DNA of 64,000 bases from Helianthus annuus (lineage: Eukaryota; Streptophyta; Magnoliopsida; Asterales; Asteraceae). The stretch covers positions 28,797,838-28,861,837 of the forward strand of contig NC_035443.2 in NCBI RefSeq assembly GCF_002127325.2, read 5' to 3'. Under the pieces are notes generated by a model. That model saw nothing but the letters and a program-made list of their open reading frames with translations. It did no database searches and was not told the origin of the DNA. The position numbers were made by a program, and so were the translations under genes. Shown here one piece after another: positions 1-11,456 of the stretch. How positions within the stretch are numbered: the stretch's first letter is position 1; every line of letters starts with the position of its first letter.

Positions 1-2160
1 CTGGGGAAGGTGATTCATGTCCAACATGTGGATTGTCAGAAGCATACTCCGTCGCCACAACTTCCCGGACAAAGATTCCTTTTCGACTACGATAAACTCT
101 GGGAGTCGTTTCATCTGCCGGTCGAGCCAAGTGATGTGGAACTAGCACTTTGGTACCAGTATCAGCAAAATTTGCCACAGGAACAAGTGCCTATACCACC
201 AGTAGTTCCTCAACCCGCCGTGGGTACTCACGACAATGAAGCAGGACCGAGTGGAACAACTCACGAACCACCAGAGGAACCAGCTCCATCTTTTGATGAA
301 TCTGATGACTCAGAAGCGGAACCCACTCCGACTTTTGACGAGGATCCAACGGAAGCTGAGGATCAAAACGTTGATCTTGACATATCGAGCTTGGAATCGG
401 AAGTGAATGTGCCTGACAATGTTATGCCACGGACGGTGTCTTACCATCCTTCAGAACAAATTATTGGCGACCTACAAAGTGGTGTCAAAACCCGACATCA
501 AATAGATCGAGCTCTTACGTGTTTTTATTCATCTATAGCTGATATGCAGAAAGAAGTGTCATTAAAATGTTTTATTTCGTAGATAGAGCCCAGAACCTAC
601 AAAGAGGCATTAACCGAGGATAGCTGGGTGAATGCAATGCAGGAGGAGCTGCAACTGTTCGAAAAGCTGGGCGTCTGGAGACTTGTCGATCTGCATAAGA
701 ATCAAAAGCTAATCAAGAAGAAATGGGTTTTTAAGTGTAAGCGTGATGACAGAGGTGTCGTGGTGAGAAACAAAGCGCGACTTGTGGTTCAAGGCTTCAG
801 TCAACAGGAAGGAATAGATTATGATGAAGTTTACGCGCCGGTTGCCAGACTTGAGGCAATTCGGATTTTTCTAGCCTTCGCATCGTGGAAAGATTTTAAA
901 GTATATCAACTTGACGTCAAATCTGCCTTTCTGTATGGTCAAATCAGAGAAGAAGTGTATGTGGGGCAACCGCCGGGGTTCACAGATCCACTACACAGAA
1001 ACAAGGTGTATCTACTGGACAAAGCGCTGTACGGACTTCACCAGGCCCCGAGAGCCTGGTACGAGACGCTTTCGACATACTTGCTGGACAACGGGTTCAC
1101 AAGAGGCACAGTAGACAGCACTTTGTTCACCAAGGAAGAGGCAGGCCACTTGTTGATCGTGCAGATATATGTTGACGATATCATTTTTGGATCCACCAAC
1201 GATGACCTGTGCAAAGAATTTGAAAAGGTGATGAAGAAAAAGTTCGAGATGAGCTCAATGGGGGAGATGAAGTTCTTCCTCGGGCTGCAGGTGGAACAAA
1301 TGCCCAACGGAATCTTCATTCACCAAACGAAGTATGTGAAGGACGTGCTTGACAAGTTTGACATGACAGATTGTAGTCCTGCATCCACCCCCCTCACACA
1401 GAATCATGGAATTTGTCCAGACGAGAATGGAGTGAAGATGGACGAGACATTGTACCGATCTATTATTGGTTCTCTAATGTATCTCACGGCTTCCCGTCCA
1501 AACATGATGTACCCGACGTGTCTCTGCGCCAGATATCAGTCAAATCCAAAGCAATCACACCTGACTATAGTGAAACATATCTTACGGTATTTGAAGGGCT
1601 GCCCAAGCATTGGCTTGTGGTACCCTCTATCGGGTGACTTTACTTTATCTGGTTTTGCTAATTCTGACTTTGGGAGCTGCAAGAAAAACGCAAAGTCCAC
1701 CACTGCTGGGTGTGAGTTCTTTGGAACTCGACTCGTCACCCGGCAGTGTAAGAAACAAACCGCAGTAGCGCTCTCTACATGCGAGGCTGAATATGTTTCA
1801 GCCTCCAGCTATTGCTCGAAGATCCTTTGGATCCAATAGCAGATGCGAGACTTCGGTTTGCAGTTCTTAGATACACCTATCTACGTGGACAATGAAGCAG
1901 CTATCAACATAACTAAAAATCCGGTTCACCATTCAAAAACAAAACATATTGAGATCCGTCACCACTTTATCAGTGATTGTCACGAGAAAAAGTTAATTCG
2001 GATTGAACACTTGCACACCGATGATCAGAAAGCGGATTTCTATACTAAACCTTTTGATAAAAAGAGATTTTATTATCTTTTAAGGTTAAACGGGATGAAG
2101 AATCTGCAAGCTGGGAGGGTTATTGAATGTGAAGCCGAGTTGGGCGGCGATCTGACGTGA
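1..2160 (+). pseudogene. pol: copia pol fragment: integrase C-terminal tail, reverse transcriptase, RNase H (element A)
   Basis: One reading frame runs from the window edge to the TGA at 2158-2160, broken only by in-frame TAG codons at 580-582 and 1837-1839. Residues 1-193 are the acidic linker after integrase. The RVT_2 reverse transcriptase starts near 690 with WVFKCKRDD. It includes LDVKSAFLYG near 910 and the catalytic YVDD at 1168-1179. RNase H follows, with the TCEAEY motif near 1780 and the KHIEIRHHF motif near 1945. Retroelement Pol copies RNA into DNA and degrades the template. The second TAG falls where a run of glutamines is expected, so both stops look like CAG to TAG changes. There are no frameshifts, so the copy is fairly young. 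The 5' end is cut by the window. Confidence 0.93.
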
Positions 2161-2240
2161 ACCTTTGTCGTGTTGTCAATTTTGTTTGTACATTTTATTT
2201 TCTGCTTTTTGATAAAAACAAAAACACAAAAATATGTTTT

Positions 2241-3215
2241 AGTTTTAGGGGGAGAAATTCGCAGAAAAATACAAAAACATGATAAAATTCAAAAATCCAA
2301 AAACATTAAAAAATTCAAAAAGAGTTGTGTAGAATAGTGGAAATGATAGTACATTAGCTAGACAGGCGCAGCACGCTAAAGAATTGTAGTGTAAAAAATG
2401 CAATTAAGCAGTCTCGCTAAAGATGTGCCGGTAGGTTTTCGCAAAATTAGTAGATCAGTTTGGGATATCAACATAAATTTCACTTGCGTTTACGTGGGGA
2501 ACACCTCCAGGATATATAGGTAACCCCTGAAATCCTGTTTGAAGGGTCCCGTATTCTGAGATACTAGGTCTTTATGCTCAGTGATATCTTGGGTATTATC
2601 CCGGGACTTCTGCTGTATGGAAGTACTGACCTAGTCCCCGGATAGTACTTTCTGCAAAAAGCTTTGAAATATAAGCTCGCCATCAGCATGCTGATGAAAC
2701 AATAAAATTGATAGTCGCTGCTGTTGAAAACAAAAGATCCTCTAAAGGGGACACACCTTAAAGTCGAAGTCGTCATCTCTCTACGTATACGGAAGTATCG
2801 ACCTGAGCTCTCACGACCCTCGCATTTCACCCCACTACAAATATCATCTAGGTATAATCACCTATAAGACTGAATACTAGGATCTGGATACGGGAGTATA
2901 TACTGAGGTTGGACACATGTAGATGTTAAAGTCCTAAAACACTAATTCTGTATCCCGAACAGGTTGAAAGTTTTGTGAGAATTTAAGAGGATCAGTATAT
3001 CGGCAATCTACGCGAATTGTTTAATGCTTAAAATGAAACAATAGCTTAACGGTGCTAGTGTCTAGTCGGCAGCTGATATGATCCCCTTACACACTTACAA
3101 AAAATATTGTGTGTACAGTTTTCAGTTTATCCAGTTAAAAATCCAAAAAGATTTTTGTTTCTCATTTTATTTTGGACAACTGACTTTGGGAATCAGAAGA
3201 TCAAAGCTTAGTGCA
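2241..3215 (+). other. Conserved non-coding spacer downstream of pol (element A)
   Basis: There is no credible ORF here. The block aligns by eye over nearly its whole length with 60600-61625 in element C/D. Shared landmarks include GGAAATGATAGTACAT near 2338, ATACTAGGTCTTTATGCT near 2562, GATCCTCTAAAGGGGACACACC near 2737 and CTGACCTGAGCTCTCACG-like text near 2800. The LTRs of the two elements are too diverged to align over most of their length, so this block has changed more slowly than the LTRs. Its function is unknown; an RNA structure or processing signal is possible. Confidence 0.7.
2243..2254 (+). promoter_or_regulatory. Internal polypurine tract after pol (element A)
   Basis: The sequence TTTTAGGGGGAG lies 83 bp after the pol stop. 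The same AGGGGGAG core precedes the 3' LTR at 8425-8433 and recurs in elements B and C/D. In LTR elements such tracts prime plus-strand DNA synthesis; an internal copy could act as a second priming site. Confidence 0.6.
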
Positions 3216-3539
3216 GATCATGTCAGTGTTTGATGAGGGCTGGGTAAGCTGGAGATGCAAAACAATGATTGGTACAGTGTTTGACAAGCTGAAAAGTGTT
3301 TGGAAGTTCAAAATGTTCAAAAGTTCATTCATTTGAACTATTTTCAGAATGAAATAACTGCGTACTTCATAATTCGGTCAACCAAGGTCATTAACTTGGA
3401 CTTGGTGGGCCAAGCAGTTGACCAAGGTCATTGACTTGGACTTGGTCAACTGGGTGTGACGGTGGTTAATCTGAAAAATGTTAAAAAGTTAAATTTTTGA
3501 AAACTATTTCATGGTTTCGCTCATATGTCACATTTGAAA

Positions 3540-3675
3540 ATGATTTCGCTCATAAGGGCACATAAAAGAGGTTTCGCTTTTAGCTGCTCATGTGGTTTCG
3601 CTTTTGTGTCCCATGAGGTTTCGCTCATAATGATTATTGGTCATAAGAGCGAAACTTGTCCAACTATATAAACCG
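3540..3675 (+). promoter_or_regulatory. Internal promoter-like block of element A: GTTTCGCTC palindrome plus TATA box
   Basis: Several copies of GGTTTCGCT lie at 3540-3630. The last forms a palindrome with arms GTTTCGCTC (3618-3626) and GAGCGAAAC (3647-3655). Nine bases later comes TATATAAA at 3665-3672. The start codon of the third ORF is at 3824, about 150 bp downstream, which is a normal distance for a plant promoter plus short leader. A's own LTR has the same layout (arms 8558-8595, TATA 8603-8611). I infer an internal promoter for the third ORF; the sequence does not prove transcription. Confidence 0.6.
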
Positions 3676-3823
3676 GATGGTTCCGCTTTTATGTCATTTT
3701 CACCCCTTTCGCTCATAACGTCTTCTTCTCCGGCGAACTTGAAGTGAAACCCTAAAACGTCTAATTTCAGGCGAAGTGCTGCCCAAATTTCTACAGATTT
3801 TATCATTCTCATAGTTGTTAATC

Positions 3824-6800
3824 ATGGGCAAGGTTGATTATGCTTCAATTTGACCTATATCATTTGATATTTGAACTGTCGGCCATGTATGTTGAACAAA
3901 ACATAGATTTAGGTCTTTAACTGTTAAATCTGTACAACAAAACAAACTTGTATTGTCGTCTGAGTGTGTAGATCTTGATAGTGTGTGTTGATTGTTTCGA
4001 ATCTGTTGTTTGTTGATGTGTGTAGATGTCCGGGTGTTACAGTTGTAGATCTAGGGTGTTTGAGTGATCTTTGATGGAATTAAAACATATCCCTAGTCTC
4101 GGAATTATCAGATTAACAAGATAATAGGTTCAATTTTGAGATTTGATCAGTTTTTGAGTGTCTATTGATGATTTCGCTTTTAGGGTTGTATGTGGTTCCG
4201 CTCATTTGAAGATCATGTGTTTCCGCTTATCTGTACATCATGGGGTTCCGCTCATGAGTGCATTGTGAGGTTCCGCTTATCGGTACATCATGAGGTTCCG
4301 CTTTTATGCACAATCTGTGATTTTGCTTTAATGTCACAACTTGTGATTTCGTTCTTAGTGCATAAGTGGTTTCGCTTTTAGGGTATCATGAGTTGTCACT
4401 TGTAACAATTTTAATGTTTGAAAATTTTTCTAAGTAATTCTGATTCAGTGTATGTGATTGTGATTTGCAGGATTCCAATGTTGTCTTTGATCCTCTTCAC
4501 AACAGTTGTTGTGATTTGGACATTCAGAAAAACCCGTAATTAGCAAAGTTTAGTGGTATATTGGAGTTTATGGGTCGTATTCCCATCCAGAAGGCATTGA
4601 CTGATCAAAGACCACTATACAAATCTCACATTGAATTTTTCTGGAACAATGCAAGCTATGATGATCAGAACAAAGTTATTTCGTCAATTGTTGAGGTGCA
4701 TGGCAAGATGGAGAAGATTCTAGTCACCGAAGCTCTTATTCGTGAAGATATTAACTTTCCAGATGACGCAGATGCGCCAACGAGATTTCCGAAAAGAATG
4801 GTGAAAGGTTGTATGTTAAGAATGGGATATCAGGGAGCTTTGAGTGCTGGGAATTATTTGAAGCCAAAGTTTACAAAGCCATACAAGTTCCTGATTCACT
4901 GTGTGTTAATGTCTTTGAGCCATACGAAAGGAAGCTATGATACGATGCGTGATTATCAAATGAATATGGTCACGGCGTTAGTGTTGAACAAAAAGTACAA
5001 TTTCTCACACATTGTATTCCATTACATGGCTGAGAATATCAAGACAGGCAGAAAGAGTTGGATGTATCCGAGGTTTGTGCAGATGATGATTGATCACGCT
5101 TATCCAGAAATTGACAGAAATATAAAAGATGACTTGTTGATACAATCACATATGAGCAATGATACGCTTAAGCAGATTGTGAGATACCACCCGAATCATC
5201 CAGAACCAAAAGTTGGTGCTGCATTTTTTGGTTTTATAAAAGATGCTAACTACGCTGATCCAGATCAAGTTGATCATCAGAACTGGAGAAATGAAGCTGA
5301 AATGAAAGAGGCAGTGTATACTGAAGAGTTGAAAGTTCATGAAGATTTCAAAAACACAAAGAATGAATGGTATGTGAAAGAAACTGGGAGAAGACGCAGA
5401 AAGGCCACTCCTATTGTTAAAAAGGCCGGGGGATCTTCTTCACAACCAAAGAAGAAGCAAAAGAAAGCTGCTAAAATGTCTTTGATTGATGAACCTGAAG
5501 AAGATGAACAGGTGGTCACTGTGGAAAAGGAAACAGTGGTAACTGCGGAAGATGATCCATTTAATGTTGATGATTTGTTTGATACTGATGTCTTAGAGAT
5601 AGGGCCAACAGTGGTTGCTGATGTTGATAAAGTTGTTAATGTTGAAGCATAGAAAGAGAAAGAAAAGGTTATTGATGATATTGAGGGAGATGATGTGGAT
5701 AAAGATACTACAAGCTCCTCGAGTTCTTCAGATGAAGAAGTAGTAGATGAGACTGAACGTTTACGAAGAGTTCAGGAAGAAATAGAACAAGAAAAGCTGT
5801 TAAGAAAGAGAAAAAGACAGGAAAAGGACGATGATGAAGCTTATGTGCCTTCTCCAGAACATGACTCAGTGTCACAATCTCCTCAATGCGGCAGAAAGAA
5901 AGCCAGAGCTTGAAAGAAAGTAGTTTCTCCAAAGATTCGCAAAGTCACACCAAAGATATCAAAACCGAAGATTGTGCTAAAGAAGAAACAAACCAAGGAA
6001 ACCAAGAAACCACCAACACCACCACATGAACCAATTCCACCACAATCACCAATCCAATCACCACCCCGACAACCTACACCACCACAACAATCCTCACCAC
6101 CAAAACAACCAACACCACCAAGACAACCATCACCACTACATCATTCACCTCCACCACAACAAACCCTTTTCACCTCGCAAGAAATCTTTCATACCCCTCC
6201 ACTCACTCAAATTCAACCTGGTTCTTCTAGCAAAGGTCTTTATACTCCACATGATAATCTTGAAGACATCGGAGATTTCGGTTTTGCGAACAATGAACAA
6301 GTGTTGAAGTTGGAGAAAAGGATGGATGAAGCGTTAGTGGAAAACAAGAAATTAGCCGCTGAAAACAAGAAGGTGTCTGATCGAGAGAAAATTCTAGAAA
6401 TGCGTGTGAAGAAGTTGGAAAGAGTTGGTGAAAAAGATTGATTCAGATCAGTCAGAGATTGACATCTTGAAGGTGAAAATTACTGAGCTGGAAGAAGAAG
6501 AGGCTCGACGAGATGAGCAAAATGAATACTTCAAGTTGAAGAACAAAGAATTTGAAGCAGCTAAAGCATTAAGAGATCATGAGTTCTAGATGCTGAATAA
6601 AGTAGTGGAAAGCATGCTCGGAACATCAGTAGAGCAAAAGTTTGAAGAGCTGCAAGTTGAAGAGCTCAGAGTTGAACGTCAAGCCAAAATAGATGAACAA
6701 ATGAAAGACAAAGGCAAAGGTGTTAAAGGAAGTTCTGCAGTGACAGAAAGATCGATTGTTCCTTCAATGGTTGTTGATAATCCTGAGCCTATCTCTGCTG

Positions 6801-8386
6801 TTTCTGTTCTGTTTGAGGATTATACTCCTATGGATGAGTTGATTGGAGATAGTGATGAAGATGATGAAGAGGAGGATGAAGAGGAAGATGTAAAAGATGA
6901 GAAAGTATATTCTGCGAGCAGTCATAGTTCAGGAAAGGATGATGATGACGATGATGCTCAGGGTGGTACAGGGTTGAAAGTATCTGAAGCTTCTGCTGAA
7001 CAGAATGTTGATAATTTGATGAATGACTCTGTGAACAAAGAATCAGGGGGAGCTGATGGACAGGGGGAGTCAGGTGATGTAGAGAACGTTCAACAAGCTG
7101 AGAAATTGATCTTGAGGTTAGATACTTATCGTGAAGAAGGAGAGCATTTCCATACTTACACGTTGGAAGCAATTAAGGAAATGACTCGCTTGATGGATCC
7201 CGACTTTAAATTCGATTTTGAAGAAGAAATGAACTCTGAGTTTGAAGAAGAGTTGAATGCCTTTGACATAAATCATCACTCTGAGTATGAGTATCGATAT
7301 GTTGAAGATGCTGATTTGTATGATAGAGTTGAAGTGGAAGACTGGGCAGATGATGAAAGCATTAATGAAGATACTTTGCAGTTGCCAACGTTAATGGAAT
7401 TCTTTACTGAGGAGAATCGTGATGAGTTGCGAAGAAAGGAAGCTGAAATTCTGAAAGATGTGAATTTTGATGGAACTCCGAATGACATGGCAAAGGAAGA
7501 AAGGAAGAAATGGTTTAAGGAAAGTCATGAGAGAAAGTTCAAACGTCCTTTGAAGTATTATCAACGTGATAGAAGCGTATCTCTCAGGGACATTATTAGC
7601 TGGGGTTTTCTGCCTCAAGTTAATGCGTATGCGATTAGGAGGGAATGCGGAATCCAGTACTTTGAAAAGTTACATGATATTATGTCACTTCCATGGTGGG
7701 ATGTGGATGAATTGTCAAAGGTTAGAACTTTGGGATATAATATCAGGAAGAACGACATTGCTATGTGGGGTTTGATAAAATTTGAGGCTTTAAGAGACTT
7801 CAAGCACTGGAAGCCACATTATCCGAAAAGAGTTACAAGAAGAGATCCAGTGACAGGAGTTGAAGAAACGATTCTGAATGAGAAAAAGCCGAAAACGATG
7901 AAGACTATACCAGTGCCTCCAATGGAGCAAGAGTTCTACAAAGGCTTCATGGGCTGGGTTTATAGTTGCATTACTACTGAAGCAGTGATTACTTACAGAG
8001 CAGGTGGAGAATTGAGAGAGATTCATGTTTATTATCCTATGTGGCTTGTAAATTGCTCTGCAAAGGATATCAAATGTCTTTTCATCAACAAAATTCACTA
8101 TCAGCAAGAAGACAGAGAGCAGGCAATGCAATTTCAGCGAGTTGTAACCCTTTGCTTTCAGAAAAGTATTATCTCTGAAAGTAAATGGAAGTCTTCATGG
8201 TGGTCGCTCGAGGAGAAAATGAAAAGGAAAGCTGCTCGTGAACGTCAAAAGCTTGATGAGAACAGAGGTAAATGGATGCATATTCAAGCTGAAGAAGATA
8301 AAGCAAGAAAGAAACAGAACGACATGATAAGGAATGCGCTTAGGAGGAAGCCTAAGAAACACGAAGAGAAGTTCAAGTCGTTTTGA
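3824..8386 (+). pseudogene. Large third ORF in env position of element A, with a mini-exon and intron; function unknown
   Basis: Exon 1 is ATG GGC AAG at 3824-3832. An intron (3833-4470, GT...TTTGCAG) follows, and exon 2 continues in phase from 4471. The protein would be about 1,290 residues. It has a globular N-domain (about 4561-5250, with FWNNASYDD, KPYKFLIHC and WMYPRFVQMM), a basic and proline-rich stretch (5940-6200), a coiled coil (6290-6720), an acidic serine-rich stretch (6830-6990) and a conserved C-domain (7380-8386, with YYPMWLVNCS). No signal peptide or transmembrane helix is visible, so 'envelope' describes position only. Breaks are TAA 4537, TAG 5650, TGA 5911, a frameshift near 6415-6440 and TAG 6587. 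Element B encodes a homologue with the same mini-exon design. I do not recognise a biochemical function. Confidence 0.75.
3833..4470 (+). other. Intron of the third ORF (element A), rich in TTTCGCT/TTCCGCT repeats
   Basis: The intron starts GTTGATT after AAG and ends GTGATTTGCAG. Its position and phase match the intron of element B, where the donor is a perfect AAG|GTAAGT. Between 4168 and 4382 there are about eight copies of a (T/G)(T/G)TTCGCT or GGTTCCGCT motif, the same word found in the internal promoter block and in the LTR of this element. Confidence 0.65.
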
Positions 8387-8424
8387 AGACCCGAAGACCA
8401 AGACTGAAGACTGCGGCTATATCC

Positions 8425-8435
8425 AAGGGGGAGTT
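8425..8435 (+). promoter_or_regulatory. 3' polypurine tract (element A)
   Basis: AAGGGGGAG followed by TT sits immediately before the LTR start TGTTGGTGC. This is the expected plus-strand primer site. Confidence 0.85.
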
Positions 8436-8826
8436 TGTTGGTGCACGAATGTCTAAAGCCTGCATCTTAGTCTTAGTTGATCAATGTATAGGGTCTAGAT
8501 GTGTTAATTATGTATTGTATAGGGGTTGAAAGTGTAAATGTTTAATTTTCATGTTGAGGTTTCGCTCCAAGTGACATGTTCACATAAGCGAAACCATCTC
8601 CCCTATAAATACCCAAGTTGTTTTCTCATTTTGTACGTTCATGTCCAGTGTGTAGCCGACCTGCTGCCCGTGTATTTTGTGAAGATTGAATGAGAAAACT
8701 GTTTTAAAGTGAATTCCTTCTGTTTCTACACATTTGTACTTTGATTCCGATTTTGTATTTCTGCTGCATTTTCGGTAGTTGCTAGCTCGATTTGACTCAA
8801 TTGACTGTCAAATACGGTCCTACACA
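8436..8826 (+). repeat. 3' LTR of element A
   Basis: The LTR starts TGTTGGTGCACGAATG and ends near GGTCCTACACA; the end could be 8824 or 8826. A palindrome with arms GGTTTCGCT and AGCGAAACC spans 8558-8595, and a TATA box CTATAAATA follows at 8603-8611. A related LTR starts at 34771 with the same opening 24 bases. If the boundary is right, a five-base target duplication (ATGCA or CAATG) should also lie left of this window. Confidence 0.85.
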
Positions 8827-9064
8827 ATGCAAGTTCATTAAGTTGATACTTGTAATTTTTCCAGAAAAATGTGTTTGAAAAATTGACAAAACAACAGTTT
8901 GCTTTATTTTGGGTCAGCCAAGGTCATTAAGTTGAACTTGATAGGCAAATTAAGTGCCTAGGGTCATTAATTTGGACCTAGATACTTAAGTGGATTTCTA
9001 AAACTGATAAAATCTGAGAAAAACGTTAAAAAGTAAAAGGTCAAAACACTTAAAAAGTCAAAGA

Positions 9065-9148
9065 GTTGTGTTTGCCTCGGGCGGTAATCCGATCGGGTGG
9101 CAACCCGATTAGACAGCAATCCGATTCATAGTCTTACTATAAATAGGA
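9065..9148 (+). promoter_or_regulatory. Internal promoter-like block of element B: CCGATCGG repeats plus TATA box
   Basis: Copies of AATCCGATCGGGTGGCAACC lie at 9086-9125, and TATAAATA follows at 9138-9145. The ATG of the third ORF is at 9286, about 140 bp later. The same CCGATCGG word fills the U3 of B's LTR just before its TATA box (22251-22345). The layout equals that of element A, but the motif is unrelated in sequence. Confidence 0.6.
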
Positions 9149-9294
9149 GGTCAATGCTCACAGTCAAACTTTTCACTAGATCGGGCGACCATCCTATTCT
9201 CTCACGCACTCTTACTTTCTGATCTTGTTTTTTTCACACTTTTTCTTTGCACAAGACACTGGATTTGGTTTGCACAACCTTCTCAATGGCAAAG

Positions 9295-10578
9295 GTAAGT
9301 TTTCATGATTCAAAACTGTTAAATTTGATGTTTTATTGACTGTTCTTGATAACGATGTCTATTTGGAGCTTTATTCTTAGATCTAGGCTTTATTAGGATG
9401 ATTTGATGAAATCTAAGCATAAGGTTTTGATCTTGAGTGTTAGATCTACAAGTTTACCGTGTCAATTTGTGCTTAAACATGATAGATCTAGGAGATTTAA
9501 TGATTAGAACGAGTCAGCAGTCGGTGTAGTTATTGTCAAATTAAACTCAAATGGCTGGGAGTTAGAACATGATGAACATAGGGTTTTGATCATGTTTAGA
9601 TTCTCTACATAGATCTATGTTCAATTTGATGTTTAGCTTAGAAATCTTTGATGCTCAAAATTCATTCAAACTGTTCTTTAATGTCTATGAATCGAGTGGC
9701 AACTCATTCGGGTGGCAATCCGATCTGGTGACCACCCAATCCAATGCATGTTAATGATTGAATTATTTTCTAAGTGCTTGTGCCTAGGAATTTATGCCTT
9801 AATTGTTAGACTGCTTAATAAGGTTCCTTGGTAATTGTGCCTTAATCTGTTAAAAGTGGTTTGGATAGTTGGCAACCCGATCGGGTGGCAATCCGATCAG
9901 GTGGCAATCCGATACATAGCACTTCATGTTTGAAAAATGTTCCAAGTGTTTACCTAGTTTTCTGTGCTTTCACTAAGTGTCTTGGATAGTTTGGCAACCC
10001 GATCGGGTGGCAATTCGTTCCAGATACATTCATTCACTGATCATCATATGCCAAGGATCAAGTGGCAATCTGATCGGACAGCCCTCCTATCCGCATTACT
10101 ATGTCTTGAGATCTATGCATTCATGTCAAGGGTCGAGTGGCAATCCGATCGGGTGCAATCCGATCGGACAGCCATCCGATCCTCATCACTAAATGACAAA
10201 AATTTTTCAAATGTTCAAAATTGTCAAGGAACGAGTGACAACTCGATCGGGTAGCAATCCAATCGGGTGGTCATCCGATCCATGGCTTTCACTCTTAAAG
10301 ATGTTGACTGGTCAAAGGTGATTACTTGCTTGTGAGATGAATCGAGTGGCAATCCGATCGAGTGGGCAGCCGATTCATATATAGTTGACTTTGTTGACTT
10401 CTCATTGCACAAGATGGCAATCCGATCGGGTGGCAATCCGATCGGACAGCCATCCGATCCTCAGTACTATGCAGAGTGAAATTCCAGAGTTAGAAAAATT
10501 TTGAGAATTTCAAATTTTTTATACTTCTCATTTTTGTCTCGAACTTCGTGCAAAAGTTAACAATGAATATTTTTGCAG
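9295..10578 (+). other. Intron 1 of element B's third ORF, packed with GATCGGGTGGCAATCC repeats
   Basis: The donor AAG|GTAAGT and acceptor TTTTTGCAG are textbook splice sites. Between about 9700 and 10460 there are many copies of GATCGGGTGGCAATCCGATC and variants. They also generate chance ORFs in several frames, which I do not count as genes. Confidence 0.75.
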
Positions 10579-11456
10579 CGAAAAGCGTCAGATTGGGATA
10601 AATCTCACAACATCTATTATCTGCTGGATGCACTTTTTACAGATAAAACTGTGTTTGAAGTTATAGCCAAGTTTTTGAGAGAAAGCAAGATTGCTAAGGC
10701 ATTAACTGACAAGACTATAGTTTATGAATCTCATCTGACACGGTTTTGGAATTCAGCGAGGTATGAAGAGAAAGATAAGATGATTTATTTTGCAGTGAGA
10801 AAGAAGGACGAGAATGGACAGGATGTGGATTTAGAAATAAAGTTCAATGTTGGTGATCTTAGACGTGTGTTAGAGCTGGGTGATTCTGACAACGATCCTA
10901 CCATTATTCCCCGACGTCTTTGCAAAGGTTTATGGTGCAGGATGGGATTTACTGGGCACATAAATGGAAAAATGGGTAAAACAATGTTCAGTAAACCCTA
11001 CAAGTTCATGATCCACTGCGTAGTACATGCATTATCACATAGGAAGGGAGCGTATGATGAAACTTCTGACTACATGAACATTATCACCTGCCTGGTGCTG
11101 AACAGGCCATACAACGTATCAAAGGTGATGTTTGATTACTTGGTAGAAAATGTAAAAGATGGAAGTGAAAAATACATCATGTATCCAAGGTTCATATAGA
11201 TGATAATTGATGATCAATTCAAGGATATTCAAAAGGATGATATGCAGAATTAACAATCCAACTTATGTTGCTCCAGAGAATGATGCGTGGAGACATGAGA
11301 ATAGTGGATCTGAGAATGAAAATGAGAAGATGAGTGAATTGGTTGAAAAGAAAATTCGTTGGTGGTTTGTGAAAGACGAAAAGAGGAAGAGAACACCAAA
11401 GACGTCCCCAGTAGTTCCTATTCCTACGGAGCCAGCACCGAAGATAGTTATTAAGG

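Larger units (their letters stand above)
1..8826 (+). mobile_element. Element A: SIRE-type Ty1/copia retrotransposon, 3' part (5' part lies left of the window)
   Basis: Seen: copia integrase tail, reverse transcriptase and RNase H at 1-2160, a purine tract, a 1.6-kb non-coding spacer, a very long third ORF (3824-8386), a second purine tract at 8425-8433 and an LTR from 8436 that begins TGTTGGTGCACG. A long extra ORF between pol and the 3' LTR is typical of the SIRE/Maximus lineage. The sequence to the right (8827 onward) resembles A's own spacer around 3300-3480, so A is inferred to have inserted into another SIRE-type element, B. The 5' LTR, gag and most of integrase are outside the window. 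Pol and the third ORF both carry stops, so this copy is not autonomous. Confidence 0.9.

Noticed and set aside
580..1839. Programmed TAG readthrough in pol of element A
   Set aside because: TAG stops recur in many unrelated frames and places in the window, with no shared readthrough context. Methylation-driven CAG-to-TAG decay explains them better.
6828..7172. Long minus-strand ORFs opposite the third ORF of element A
   Set aside because: They are antisense shadows of the acidic, codon-biased region.
3824..8386. A retroviral-type envelope glycoprotein in elements A and B
   Set aside because: The position fits, but I see no signal peptide, no transmembrane helix and no cysteine-rich ectodomain. 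The protein is charged and coiled-coil rich, so I call it only an env-position ORF.
9964..10436. ORFs on both strands over the CCGATCGG repeats
   Set aside because: They lie inside the intron of element B's third ORF, and the low-complexity repeat opens several frames at once.
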